A DNA stretch of 35,004 nt, taken from the NCBI GenBank assembly GCA_016213775.1, contig JACQZR010000052.1:1-35004 (forward strand), written 5' to 3'. The stretch is from Acidobacteriota bacterium. GTDB lineage: Bacteria; Acidobacteriota; Terriglobia; Bryobacterales; Bryobacteraceae. Numbering within the stretch: the stretch's first letter is position 1; each line of letters opens with the position of its first letter. Under the pieces are notes generated by a model that worked only from the letters and a program-made list of their open reading frames with translations, had not been told where the DNA came from and searched no databases. Positions 15,841 to 24,577 of this stretch are shown here, in pieces. The position numbers were made by a program, and so were the translations under genes.

Positions 15841-17274
15841 ATGACCATCCCCTTCGAACTCCCCTTCGGCGCCGGTGAAGTCCCGGCTATCGCTGAAATC
15901 CTCTTCCAGTTCGCCGGCGAGAAGACAATCAACGACGACACCCGCCAGCGTGTGGCCACCCGCGCCGCCGCGCTCGACCTCAAAACCATCACCCCCTACT
16001 GCGGCTCCCTGCAAAAGGACCCCACCCACCAATCCGCCTGGTTCCTCGCCGTCGACGGCACCTCCCACGGTGTCACCCGGCAACTCCTGCTGCGCATCGC
16101 CCTCGCCTCATCGCCTGCCAGCGCCCTCTTCCCCAACTCCGTCCTCATCGGCCGCATGCGCACCACCAGTAACCGCGAAATCGTTGCCAACACGGTTCCC
16201 TTCACCGCCGCCAACACCGAAGCCCTCCGCGCCTTCGCCGAAAAGGTTGACCGCGTGTTCCTGCCCCGTCCACAAGGCGGCCAGTCCGCAATCGCTGTCG
16301 GCAACCGCCATCCGGAAATCAGCCTTCCCGCCGCTTTCGACGCCTTCCGCGCCATCCATAAAAGGACTGGCCTCAACGTCGCTTCCATCGCCGCGTGCGA
16401 TGGCGAGGCCTACCACGCCGGACTCTGGGCAGCCATCCGTTCCGGCTGGCGCGAGGGCTACAACGCTGAAGCCGGCCATTTCCTCGTCACCGGCAACACC
16501 AGCACGGAAATCGCTCACTCCATCGCCGCCGCCAAGGAAGCCATTCGCCAGGCCGCGGACTACACCAAGTTCAGCACCGATACCTCGCACCTCTTCGATC
16601 CCCGCGCCGATACGCGCCATCGCGAGCCCTACTCCGACACCGAAGTGGAAGACCGCTTCGCTCAGATCCTCACCCCGGACGATGCCGGTTGGGTCCTGGA
16701 GGAATTCGGCACGCATTCCTTCACACCGCTGGAAATCAAGCGCCTCGCTGTCAAGTTCTGCCGCAGCCTCCTCCTGAATGAGGATCTATACGACCACATC
16801 AACCGCGTCAAACTACAATCCGCCTCCCGCTCCTTCGATTTCGAGCCTTCCCTCGACGAAGCCGATACGCTCACCACCCCAAAGGAACTCCTGTTCTACC
16901 TGCACTGGTTGAGAGCCCGCGGACGCCCCGCTCAACTCGTGCAGCCGAATCTCGGCTTCGAAGGCACCCCGCTCGAAGAACTCCGCGCCCGTGTCAGCGG
17001 ACTCGCCGCCGCCGCCCGCTACTGCAACGCGACTCTGTCCATTCACGGTAGCGGCAAACAGCCCGAGGTACTCGAAGCCATCGGCCGTGCCACCGGTGGC
17101 CGCTGGAACTACAAGATCTCCAGCGAACTGCAACTGCAGTTGTTCGAGGCCCCCGATGGCGACCAACGCTTCCTCAACGAAAAACTCAACGAACTTCCAC
17201 AAGACCTGGTCACGGAAGTCCGCCGCCGCAATACCGAGTACATTATCTGGGTCGCCGACCACCTCCGCGGCTAA
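15841..17274 (+). CDS. Tagaturonate/fructuronate epimerase family protein (UxaE-like)
   Basis: A protein of 477 residues resembling the UxaE family, which interconverts D-tagaturonate and D-fructuronate in galacturonate (pectin) breakdown in bacteria such as Thermotoga. Points of likeness are the length, the internal SFDFEPSLDEADTLTTP stretch (331-347), the TLSIHGSGKQPEV and IGRATGGRWNYKIS segments (398-426), and the central WREGYNAEAGHF (203-214) and STDTSHLFDP (245-254) segments. The His residues 213, 250 and 402 are good candidates for metal ligands. No signal peptide is present, so it should be cytoplasmic. No other uronate-pathway genes are in the window, so the substrate remains an inference. 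A CATACT hexamer lies 5 nt before the ATG. The small next gene begins 3 bp after the stop. Confidence 0.72.
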   Translation: MTIPFELPFGAGEVPAIAEILFQFAGEKTINDDTRQRVATRAAALDLKTITPYCGSLQKDPTHQSAWFLAVDGTSHGVTRQLLLRIALASSPASALFPNSVLIGRMRTTSNREIVANTVPFTAANTEALRAFAEKVDRVFLPRPQGGQSAIAVGNRHPEISLPAAFDAFRAIHKRTGLNVASIAACDGEAYHAGLWAAIRSGWREGYNAEAGHFLVTGNTSTEIAHSIAAAKEAIRQAADYTKFSTDTSHLFDPRADTRHREPYSDTEVEDRFAQILTPDDAGWVLEEFGTHSFTPLEIKRLAVKFCRSLLLNEDLYDHINRVKLQSASRSFDFEPSLDEADTLTTPKELLFYLHWLRARGRPAQLVQPNLGFEGTPLEELRARVSGLAAAARYCNATLSIHGSGKQPEVLEAIGRATGGRWNYKISSELQLQLFEAPDGDQRFLNEKLNELPQDLVTEVRRRNTEYIIWVADHLRG

Positions 17275-17277
17275 ATA

Positions 17278-17634
17278 ATGCATCCTGTCTCCCCTGGCGA
17301 AGCCTGCCTGTCGGAAGCCATCCGTCAGACACTCGCCGCTCCCCCCGCGCAGCGCGCCGCTCTGTTTGAGGAACTGGTCCGTGCCATCGAAGGTACCGTG
17401 TCCGCAACCTGCCCAGGCCACCCCTGGACCTGCCAAATCTACGACGGACTCGATGGCTCCCGCATCTTCCGTGGCGGCATCGGCACCTCGCTCGTCATCG
17501 ATCCGGATGGCCGCCTCTGGCGCGCCCGCAGCTACGAGGATTTCGAAACCACCTACCGCATCGAAAACAACGCTTGCGAAATCGAGACCCTTTGCCCTCT
17601 TTACGCACAAATGCGCCAGTATCTTCCGCGCTGA
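17278..17634 (+). CDS. Hypothetical protein coupled to the UxaE-like gene
   Basis: A protein of 118 residues, not recognised. It starts 3 bp after the epimerase stop codon (TAAATAATG), so it is probably made from the same mRNA by translational coupling. It has four Cys residues (in EACL, ATCPGHPWTCQ, NNACEIETLC), no membrane segment, and a central beta-like part (SRIFRGGIGTSLVIDPDGRLWRAR, 60-83). Its placement suggests a role with the epimerase or the same substrate, but the sequence alone gives no function. Confidence 0.65.
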   Translation: MHPVSPGEACLSEAIRQTLAAPPAQRAALFEELVRAIEGTVSATCPGHPWTCQIYDGLDGSRIFRGGIGTSLVIDPDGRLWRARSYEDFETTYRIENNACEIETLCPLYAQMRQYLPR

Positions 17635-17999
17635 ACACAATACTGTTCACTTCTTCTCCGGCGCGCAGACGAACTTTTCCAGCACTCGAATGGAGTTGTG
17701 TGATGGAGTGGCGCGAAGAGCAGAAACCGAGCAGCTTCGAACATGGGTGACGTTGCGACCGCGTCGATTCAGAGCTACGGGTCGTCGCTAAAGCTCTCCT
17801 GGGATGAGAAAAAGAACCCTATGCTGTTCCGGGCATGGGAGAAAGTGGATGGCGTATGGCGACTGAAGGGAGAGCAATTGCAGTCCGACCAATTGGGTCC
17901 ATTTCCCGCTTTCCGATCGGGACAACATCAGCCCAAGGCTCTGATATGCGTTTGTGCACGCGGCCCGGCTGTGCGGCGCCACTGAGCGATGAGTCGTCG
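17635..17999. other. Gene-poor 365-bp region with a possible gene remnant
   Basis: This gap lies between the 118-residue gene and the converging radical SAM gene. It holds one protein-like stretch on the plus strand (17743-17985, listed separately). On the minus strand, a short frame ends with a TGA at 17649-17647 (RVLEKFVCAPEKK). No terminator hairpin is clear. The mix of partial frames suggests decayed genes. Confidence 0.4.
17743..17985 (+). pseudogene. Possible small gene or gene remnant
   Basis: An 80-codon frame whose middle part looks like a genuine protein (SSLKLSWDEKKNPMLFRAW and VDGVWRLKGEQLQ, balanced charged and aromatic residues). Its end turns into low-quality sequence (ALICVCARGPAVRRH). 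The ATG has no ribosome-binding site. I do not recognise it. It is either a short unknown protein or, more likely, the remnant of a longer gene that has lost its frame. Confidence 0.3.
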
Positions 18000-19778
18000 T
18001 TACTGCATGACGCGCAGGGATGGTCCCGCACTGCCGGCTGCGGTGGTTGCGAAGTTCTCCGGGAGATCGCCATTGTCCTGGCGAAGATGCTTCCAGTGGT
18101 TCGGTTTGATGGTGGCGATCAGTTCCTTGCGGGTCTTGACGGCGAGCGGCTTGCCGCGGTAGATCTTGCCCATCTTCTCCATCAACCACTCCGGCAGCGC
18201 GCTGGCGAACAGCATCAGCGGCCAGGTGAAATTCGGCCCGTTCATTTTGCGCAGTTTCCACGCCCACACAGCGACGGCGCCGATGCGCCACGCCGTGGGT
18301 CCCCACCAACTGTGAAGGGCGGGCTTGAGGCTCATCTTCCAGCACTTCATCATGATTTGCCATTGCAGCGGCGTGAGCTCGCGGCTTTCCTGGACGCCCT
18401 CTTTCTCCGCGAAGCGGGTGTCGTGCAGGGGCGTGAAGATGGAGGGTACAAAGAACGCAAACAGACCGCGGCGTTCCACTTCGTAGAGCAGGTCGAGCGT
18501 GGCCTTGCAGTCGTCATCCGTCTCCCCCGGACTGCCCACAATCAGTGTCATCACGGGGAACCAGTTGTTGCGGTTGAGTGTAGTGAGACCCTGGATAAGA
18601 ACGCTGGGCCATTCATCGATCGGGAACGGCACGCCCTTTCCTGGCATGATCTGCTTCGCCATGCGGACCGAGCCTGTTTCCATGCCGATGAGGGGTGAGA
18701 GAATGCGCCCTTCGGGGTGCTTGCTCACTTGCGGTAGTTTCACCGGGCTCTTGTCGAGCAGGACGTTGCTCAGCTCTTCGATCAATTTGGGATCGACTAC
18801 CGCCGGCGCCATTGTGCTGTGGCTGAGCAGGTGATGCTTCACGCCGGGTGTGTTCACCACGTCGCGATAGAGATCGACCAGGGCTTCGCGGTTGGGAAAA
18901 TAGAACGGTACGTCCGTATGAACCTGGCCCCAGATGAACATGTCTTCGGTGGCCAGCGAGATCTGCGTGTTTCCGTCGCGCACGTTGGCATGGACGCCGC
19001 TCATGATCTTCTCTTTCGGGAAGTCGATTTGCGGATTGAGATCGGGCAGGCAGAAGTTGCACCGCCGTCCGCAGCCGGTTGTCATTTCCACCACGCCGAA
19101 GGTAGTGCGCTTGGACGGCGTCAGCAATTCGTCGCGTCCGGTGGGATGCTTCACCTGGACGAAACGCTCGAGGCGTTCGCCGCGCACGGCTTTGCGGAAG
19201 AGTTCCATCGTGTCGCCTGCTTCGCTGCGGCCATCGACAACGCAATCGACGCTCAACGAATCGAAGCTGTCCGTCTGCGAGATCTGCCAGCCGCCCGATC
19301 CGCCGACAATTACCTGAAACGCGGAGCGGTGCGGGCTCGCTTTCAACGTTTGAAACAGCTCCTTGGAATAGAAGGAATTGATCGGCTCCTTCGAAGATCC
19401 GAAGATCGATGCGTAAACGCCCGCCGCAAAGGTGACGCCGAGCGGATTGTGCGTCGACACGCCGATCACGCGTGTACGAGGACCGATGAACTTCGGCAGA
19501 TCATCCGGGTAACAGCAGACAATGTCGTGGTCTGAGAACTCCCGCAGCAGCGAGGATTCCACCAGGCGCACCCCGGCGGGCATGTAGCGCGCCGAGCCGT
19601 CGCTGTTGCGCTCCAATTCGCGCCACTTGGGATATTTCTGGTTGATGATGCCTTCCATCCGTTTGGGAAGCGATGCCAGCGCCATCTGGATAAAGTAACC
19701 GGCGTGGTCAATCGTTTCCGTCAATGGTGCGGTGAGAACGATCAGTTTGCCTTCGAAAGTGGAGGCAGTCTGCAGCAT
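18000..19778 (-). CDS. B12-binding-type radical SAM protein
   Basis: A 592-residue protein with two parts. Residues about 10-220 resemble the cobalamin-binding-like N-terminal domain of class B radical SAM enzymes (RVIGVSTHNPLG, FQVIVGGSGGW). Residues about 225-480 form the radical SAM domain, with the [4Fe-4S] motif C236-x3-C240-x2-C243 in TTGCGRRCNFC and a VGSPGETDDD segment late in the barrel. The usual DxHxxG cobalamin motif is not seen, so cobalamin binding is uncertain. A C-terminal extension of about 110 residues (rich in Trp, WWGPTAWRIGAVAVWAW) may touch the membrane. The substrate is unknown. The ATG follows GGAGC. The gene lies 35 bp after the sensor kinase gene and may share its transcript. 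Confidence 0.85.
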   Translation of the reverse strand: MLQTASTFEGKLIVLTAPLTETIDHAGYFIQMALASLPKRMEGIINQKYPKWRELERNSDGSARYMPAGVRLVESSLLREFSDHDIVCCYPDDLPKFIGPRTRVIGVSTHNPLGVTFAAGVYASIFGSSKEPINSFYSKELFQTLKASPHRSAFQVIVGGSGGWQISQTDSFDSLSVDCVVDGRSEAGDTMELFRKAVRGERLERFVQVKHPTGRDELLTPSKRTTFGVVEMTTGCGRRCNFCLPDLNPQIDFPKEKIMSGVHANVRDGNTQISLATEDMFIWGQVHTDVPFYFPNREALVDLYRDVVNTPGVKHHLLSHSTMAPAVVDPKLIEELSNVLLDKSPVKLPQVSKHPEGRILSPLIGMETGSVRMAKQIMPGKGVPFPIDEWPSVLIQGLTTLNRNNWFPVMTLIVGSPGETDDDCKATLDLLYEVERRGLFAFFVPSIFTPLHDTRFAEKEGVQESRELTPLQWQIMMKCWKMSLKPALHSWWGPTAWRIGAVAVWAWKLRKMNGPNFTWPLMLFASALPEWLMEKMGKIYRGKPLAVKTRKELIATIKPNHWKHLRQDNGDLPENFATTAAGSAGPSLRVMQ

Positions 19779-19813
19779 CGGGGTTGCTCCTGGAATTGCT
19801 GGATTGCTTCCGT

Positions 19814-21436
19814 TCAGTTTAGCAGTGGAAGCTCCAGCAGCAGGCAGGCGCCTTCGGTGGAATCGACAACCTTTAGTTCCCCACCGGCGGCGCGTGCGAG
19901 ACGGCGGCTGAGGGGAAGTCCGATGCCAACCCCCGGCGCTGATCGTGCGGCTTGGCCTGCCGACTTGCGGAACGGCTGAAACAGGCCGCGCGCGGCCGCG
20001 AGACCAGGTCCATGATCGGTCACCGTGATCCGCGCCATGCTGCCGAGCGTCGTGAGGTCGATGTGGATGCGGCGGTCTGTAGCCTCGCGCGCGTATTTAC
20101 AGGCATTGTCTGTGAGGTTGAACAGGATCCGTTCGATGGCTGCGGTATCTGTTGTCACCCTGCCCGCCGCGGCGTCCGGCGTGATGCTGAGCGCGAGATC
20201 CATGCCTGCGAGTGAGGCATGTTCGGTGAGACGGGTCCGCATGCGATCTATCAGGTCGCCTACTGTAACCGTCTCCCGTTCGCCGTAGCGGCCGCGTTCC
20301 AGCCGCGCGTAGGAGAGAACGTTCTCGACGAGGTGCATCAGACGTCCGGCTTCGCGGTGGAGCGTCTGGTGGTATTGGTTTTGCTTCGCGGGGTCGTTGG
20401 CCATGCCCTCGACGAGCATTTCGGTATACATCCGGAACGTGGTGAGAGGCGTGCGAAGCTCATGCGTGACGGCGGAAACGAAAGCCGCACGGCGTTGGCT
20501 GAGCGTGATCGCCCCCATCAGCAGCACGCCGACCGCAATAATCGCCACGATCATCGAGACCCATGCGATACGCAGCGAGAACAACAGCGGCGAGCGGTCT
20601 TCGCCCGGCGGGCTCGGCATTGGGCCAGGCACTAACCGCAATGGAAGTGAAGCGAGCGTGCGGCCCTCGGCGGGATCGAAGCGTTCGCGCTCCGGAATCA
20701 GACTTGCGGCGGGGAGCAGGTCTTTGATGCCGGTTAGCAGCATGGAGCGCACTTGCACGAGGTCGAGGGAACAGCCTTGCAAAAACTCCTTCGAGCCAAC
20801 TTGCACGTGGCGCGCGAGAATCAGCTCGTCGCCAGCCCACATGGGGGCCATCACGCCTGTCTTCACTTCGATGGCCCGCGGCTGCGCGGCTGGCTTCGGC
20901 AGGCGTGTCAGTTGTGGGACAAGCACCTGGGAATTCTGTGCGTTCAACTGGCCGCGCGCAGCGAACTCCTGAATGTTGCGCTGCGTTTGTAAGTTTGGCA
21001 GGAGCTGCTGTTGTGCCAATGGTGCCGCTACGGGTTTGGCGGACGGTAGCTCCGATTGTTGAACACTGATCCAGGTCTTGGGGATCGCGGCGGAGAGCAC
21101 TTTGGGATCGGCGAGGCTGCGGGGTATTTTGCCGGCAACCACTGCTCCCCCGGAATCCAGTTGGAACCGCTGCCTCACGAAGGGCGAGGTAGCGCCGGCG
21201 GCCGAGGGCGCGTATGCCGTGTATGGACGCGAGTTCTCCTGCACCACCAGCGCGGCAAGAGCGGTTTCCATACGCCACAGCGCGAGCCGGACACTTTCCT
21301 CCAACGCGGCGTCGGTGCGAGCTTTGTCTTCAGCCGAGGCCAATTGAAGGATCTTGGCGCTGCCCCACGCCATGACGGCGAGCATGCCGGCGGTAGCGGC
21401 TCCAAACACCACCCATGCGAGCCATGTGCGTTTCAT
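19814..21436 (-). CDS. Sensor histidine kinase, two membrane segments
   Basis: A protein of 540 residues. It has a membrane helix at about 8-30, a long periplasmic sensor region (31-287) with no recognised fold, and a second helix at about 288-310. The kinase core follows: phospho-acceptor His325 in SAVTHELRTPLTTFRMY, Asn444 in LTDNACKYA, the DHGPG box (474-478) and GVGIGL (502-507). All boxes for autophosphorylation are intact. The start codon overlaps the stop of the OmpR-type regulator gene (ATGA), so the pair is co-translated and almost surely cognate. The large sensor domain and the neighbouring VIT-VWA gene suggest it responds to an envelope signal (inference). Confidence 0.93.
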   Translation of the reverse strand: MKRTWLAWVVFGAATAGMLAVMAWGSAKILQLASAEDKARTDAALEESVRLALWRMETALAALVVQENSRPYTAYAPSAAGATSPFVRQRFQLDSGGAVVAGKIPRSLADPKVLSAAIPKTWISVQQSELPSAKPVAAPLAQQQLLPNLQTQRNIQEFAARGQLNAQNSQVLVPQLTRLPKPAAQPRAIEVKTGVMAPMWAGDELILARHVQVGSKEFLQGCSLDLVQVRSMLLTGIKDLLPAASLIPERERFDPAEGRTLASLPLRLVPGPMPSPPGEDRSPLLFSLRIAWVSMIVAIIAVGVLLMGAITLSQRRAAFVSAVTHELRTPLTTFRMYTEMLVEGMANDPAKQNQYHQTLHREAGRLMHLVENVLSYARLERGRYGERETVTVGDLIDRMRTRLTEHASLAGMDLALSITPDAAAGRVTTDTAAIERILFNLTDNACKYAREATDRRIHIDLTTLGSMARITVTDHGPGLAAARGLFQPFRKSAGQAARSAPGVGIGLPLSRRLARAAGGELKVVDSTEGACLLLELPLLN

Positions 21437-22146
21437 TGTGAATCCGCCGCGCCGTCCTCATGCGATGCGAAACAGTAGCCCTTGCCGCGAACGGTTTGGA
21501 TGATCTCCTCCGAGCTGTCGCGGAGTTTGTCCCTCAGGCGCGCAATGTGCATATCGACGGTGCGCGTCTCCATTCCTTTGGCGGTGATGTGCCAGACGCG
21601 GGCGAGGATTTCCTCGCGGGAAAGGACGCGCCCGGCGTTCATCGAGAGGTAGCGCAGCAGCTCGGTCTCCATGGAGGACAAGCTGCGCGCGGTGCCATCC
21701 GCGAATTGCACTTCGCCCGTTGCAGCGATGGCAACGCCGCCGGCAAAGTGAATCTGCGCGGCGGGGCGAGGGCGTTCGGGCGAGCGGCGCAGCACGGCTT
21801 CCATGCGCGCGATGAGTTCCTTGACGCTGAACGGTTTCACCAGGTAGTCGTCGGCGCCGAGCCGAAGCCCAGCGATGCGGTCGGCCTCTTCGCCACGCGC
21901 CGAGAGAATGATTACCGGCAGGGTCGGGAGAAAGCGGTGCACCTCGCGCAGGATGTCCAGTCCGTCGCCGCCGGGCAGCACCAGATCGAGCAGCAGCAGA
22001 TCATACGTGGCGCGGAGGGCCAACTCCACGGCGCCGGCCCTGCCGTCCGATTCCTCCAACGCATAACCGTGGAACTGGAGTGCGTCGGCAATTCCCGCGC
22101 GAATCGCCGCATCGTCTTCGATGATCAACACTCTCCTGACGGCCAT
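21433..22146 (-). CDS. Two-component response regulator, OmpR/PhoB type
   Basis: A 237-residue transcription regulator. The receiver domain (about 4-120) has the acidic pair Asp11/Asp12, phospho-acceptor Asp54 (LLLDLVLPGGDG), Ser82, and Lys104 (DDYLVKPFS). A winged-helix DNA-binding domain follows (about 135-228, with LSSMETELLRYL and RVLSREEILARVW, ending VRGKGYCF). All key residues are present. It starts 3 bp after the VIT-VWA stop and overlaps the sensor kinase start by 4 bp. It probably regulates this same unit, and an ACTTTCGAAAGT palindrome upstream of the VIT-VWA gene is a possible site. Confidence 0.95.
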   Translation of the reverse strand: MAVRRVLIIEDDAAIRAGIADALQFHGYALEESDGRAGAVELALRATYDLLLLDLVLPGGDGLDILREVHRFLPTLPVIILSARGEEADRIAGLRLGADDYLVKPFSVKELIARMEAVLRRSPERPRPAAQIHFAGGVAIAATGEVQFADGTARSLSSMETELLRYLSMNAGRVLSREEILARVWHITAKGMETRTVDMHIARLRDKLRDSSEEIIQTVRGKGYCFASHEDGAADSQ

Positions 22147-22149
22147 TGT

Positions 22150-24429
22150 TTACTTTGACTGTATCAGCACGGGCTGGCCATGAAAGAGCACGATGGCGTC
22201 GCCCTTCAACGATGCGAAACCACTGCGGCCTTGCGCCGTCATCTCGCTGGCGAAGGCGCGAAAGTCAGGCGTGCCGACTTTGATGGTGCGAGCCGGCTCG
22301 ATCTTCCGTGCCTGCGCGTAGAGGCGGCTGTCCACCCACTTGCCGTCCTTGAGGAAGAAGGTCAGATCGCTCGCCTGCTGGATTGTGTTGACGGCTGCCT
22401 GATTCATTTCCGCGGTGTAGTACGAGTTCCGGTTGTTCAGCGTCGTTTGCGACATCTGCACGTTGTTGTTGATGGATTGATTGACGGCGGCGAGGCCGGA
22501 GCGAGTTTGCATGGCGCGCTGCTGGAAGTCTGACGCTGCCTGGGACAGAACGGCATCCGGCTTGGTGAGATCACAGCCCTCGGTGGCAAGGAACGCGGTG
22601 TACTCGGTCATGATGCCGTACTGTGTGGAGAGCCGGAGAATCTCGGCGGTGAGTTCTCGGACGCGCGGGTTGTGGACGAGCGGGTGCGCCGCGGAGAGAC
22701 TGCGGATGCTCGGCGCATCGCCTCCCATCTGACGGAGCTCATCCACCATCACGCCGATCTTGCGGCTCGCCCACAGACGCGACACGAAAGAGTTTCGCGT
22801 AGTCTTGCGATCCATCTGGAAGGTTTGCGTGAAGCTCTGCGGGCGGCCGAGGAAGTTGCCGGATATGCGAATGGTCAGCGGCCGGTCCTGGTTGTAGCGG
22901 CCGAGGATCAGTAGCTGGCCGTCTTCGTAGAGGTCCGGCAGGCGCGCGGGCAGCAGGTCGACAAGACGGCCGGGATCCGGCGCGCCGCCGGCGGTGATGG
23001 CTTCGATTCGCGGCGCGGCGAGAACCGGGCCGGTAAGCCTCTGAAACACCTGCGCCACCTTCGTCTCCACCGATTCGCCGGGCAGGATGTAGGTGGAAGT
23101 GCCGCGATTCTCCGAGGAGATTTTGTCGAGCAACAGTGCGTTCACGTCCACCCCGACGCCGAATGCAAACACGCGGCGGTGCCGCGCATTGACTGAGGTT
23201 GCGGCGGAGCGGATCGCCGCTTCGGAGGTTGCACCTACCGTGGGAACGCCGTCGGTGAGAAACAGCACCACCGGCAGCGACCCTTCCGCCACGGGCAGCC
23301 GCATCGTCTCGCTGAGCGCGTCGTGGATGTTGGTGCCGCCGCCGGCGTTGATGGAATTGAGAAACACCAGCGCAGCCTGAAGATTGGCCGCTGTCCGCTG
23401 CATGGGGCGCGGCGAGTATACCTGCACTGCCTCGTTGTAGAGGACGATGTTGAAGAACTCGTTCTCGCCCAGGCTGGTGAGGGTCTGCCGCGCGGCCTCC
23501 TTCACCTGCCGTAGTTTGTCGCCTTGCATGCTGCCGGAGTGGTCCAACACAAGCGTCACGTCGCGGCGGATGGGGGCTTCTGATTTCTGGCGGGAAAGGC
23601 CGGCAGGCGGCCCGGCGAGCAGCAGGAAATAGCCGCCGCCGTCCCTATCATCAGGGCTTGCGTACAACGTGGACGTCACGCCCTGCTCCTGATAAAGAAA
23701 GGACAAGTGGAAGGGACCGGGTTCGGATTCGCTGCCTGCCGCCGTGCGCACGAACATCGTAGTGGCGTCCTCCCGCTTCAGCTCCACTCGATGAGTGGGC
23801 GAGTAGGCAGTGGAAAGCGGACGCAGTGTCTTGATCTTGACTGACACTTTCCAAGGGATGCGGTAAGCCAGCGACTCCGATTTGAGCAACTGATAATCCA
23901 CGCGGCCTCCGCTCAGAGGGAGAATCTGTTCATAAGTGAGCCGGACTTTCTGCCCCTGATTGGCTTCGATGGGAAAGACGGTGGAGCGCGCCATTCCATA
24001 GCCTGCAAACTCGAGCAGCGCCGGGTCCTTCAACTTCGATGTGATTTCGTTGTAGATGCTGGATGCTTCGGCTCGCGAGAGGATCTTCGCAGTCGCTTCC
24101 GGCGCCGAGCCCTGAAACGTGAAGGAGCGTACCACTGCGCCGTTGGGAACAGGGATCCACAGTTCGGCCTCGGTCCGGCTGGCGTGCGGATTGCGAAGCG
24201 TGATGTCGAGCGTGGTGGTAGCCGATTGTTCGCGAATGACGACTCCGGCCTCCACCGCTGTGACTTCCGGCCTGCGTGCGCCGATGGTGGTGAGAGCGCC
24301 CAGTTGCGGGACAATAACGGCGGGCATCGCGCCTGTGACCGGCGGCGTGGTCCGCGCGGTCTGCGCGGGGGCGTGCGGATAGCATACGGCGGCAAGTATG
24401 GCTGCGGCCGCGAGGGCAAATTGTTTCAT
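22150..24429 (-). CDS. Secreted VIT and von Willebrand factor A domain protein
   Basis: A protein of 759 residues with a signal peptide (about 1-23, ending APAQ). A VIT domain (about 50-175) follows, with hallmark stretches TLDITLRNPHASRTEAELWIP and AEASSIYNEI. Then comes a VWA domain (about 289-460) with an intact metal-ion site, DHSGSMQG (Asp296, Ser298, Ser300), and a FLTDGVPT stretch. The C-terminal third holds more beta-rich sequence and a Gln/Asn-rich part. This is the layout of inter-alpha-trypsin-inhibitor heavy-chain-like proteins of bacteria, which are thought to act in adhesion or envelope interactions. The frame is open for 94 more codons upstream, but ATG 24429 is followed by the signal peptide and preceded by AAAGGA at good spacing. 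It leads the regulator-kinase unit. Confidence 0.92.
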   Translation of the reverse strand: MKQFALAAAAILAAVCYPHAPAQTARTTPPVTGAMPAVIVPQLGALTTIGARRPEVTAVEAGVVIREQSATTTLDITLRNPHASRTEAELWIPVPNGAVVRSFTFQGSAPEATAKILSRAEASSIYNEITSKLKDPALLEFAGYGMARSTVFPIEANQGQKVRLTYEQILPLSGGRVDYQLLKSESLAYRIPWKVSVKIKTLRPLSTAYSPTHRVELKREDATTMFVRTAAGSESEPGPFHLSFLYQEQGVTSTLYASPDDRDGGGYFLLLAGPPAGLSRQKSEAPIRRDVTLVLDHSGSMQGDKLRQVKEAARQTLTSLGENEFFNIVLYNEAVQVYSPRPMQRTAANLQAALVFLNSINAGGGTNIHDALSETMRLPVAEGSLPVVLFLTDGVPTVGATSEAAIRSAATSVNARHRRVFAFGVGVDVNALLLDKISSENRGTSTYILPGESVETKVAQVFQRLTGPVLAAPRIEAITAGGAPDPGRLVDLLPARLPDLYEDGQLLILGRYNQDRPLTIRISGNFLGRPQSFTQTFQMDRKTTRNSFVSRLWASRKIGVMVDELRQMGGDAPSIRSLSAAHPLVHNPRVRELTAEILRLSTQYGIMTEYTAFLATEGCDLTKPDAVLSQAASDFQQRAMQTRSGLAAVNQSINNNVQMSQTTLNNRNSYYTAEMNQAAVNTIQQASDLTFFLKDGKWVDSRLYAQARKIEPARTIKVGTPDFRAFASEMTAQGRSGFASLKGDAIVLFHGQPVLIQSK

Positions 24430-24472
24430 CGCTGTTTTCCTTTGGTTAGTTAAGAAAGCGTGGCCACCGCTC

Positions 24473-24484
24473 ACTTTCGAAAGT
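24473..24484. promoter_or_regulatory. 12-bp perfect palindrome, possible operator
   Basis: ACTTTCGAAAGT is a perfect 12-bp palindrome, 43 bp upstream of the VIT-VWA start and between two divergent genes. It could bind a dimeric regulator. OmpR-type regulators more often bind direct repeats, so assignment to the adjacent regulator is uncertain. Confidence 0.25.
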
Positions 24485-24564
24485 ACACCGGATTCCGCCG
24501 ATTCCACGTAAAAGGTCTGTAACAAGGGGCACGCGGGCGGTAGCCAACCGGAACCCGGGTGGGA

Positions 24565-24570
24565 TAGTAT
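24565..24570 (+). promoter_or_regulatory. TANNNT element, possible leaderless promoter of the ThuA-domain gene
   Basis: TAGTAT ends 7 nt before the ATG at 24578, with no Shine-Dalgarno sequence between them. Confidence 0.45.
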
Positions 24571-24577
24571 TGTCCCC

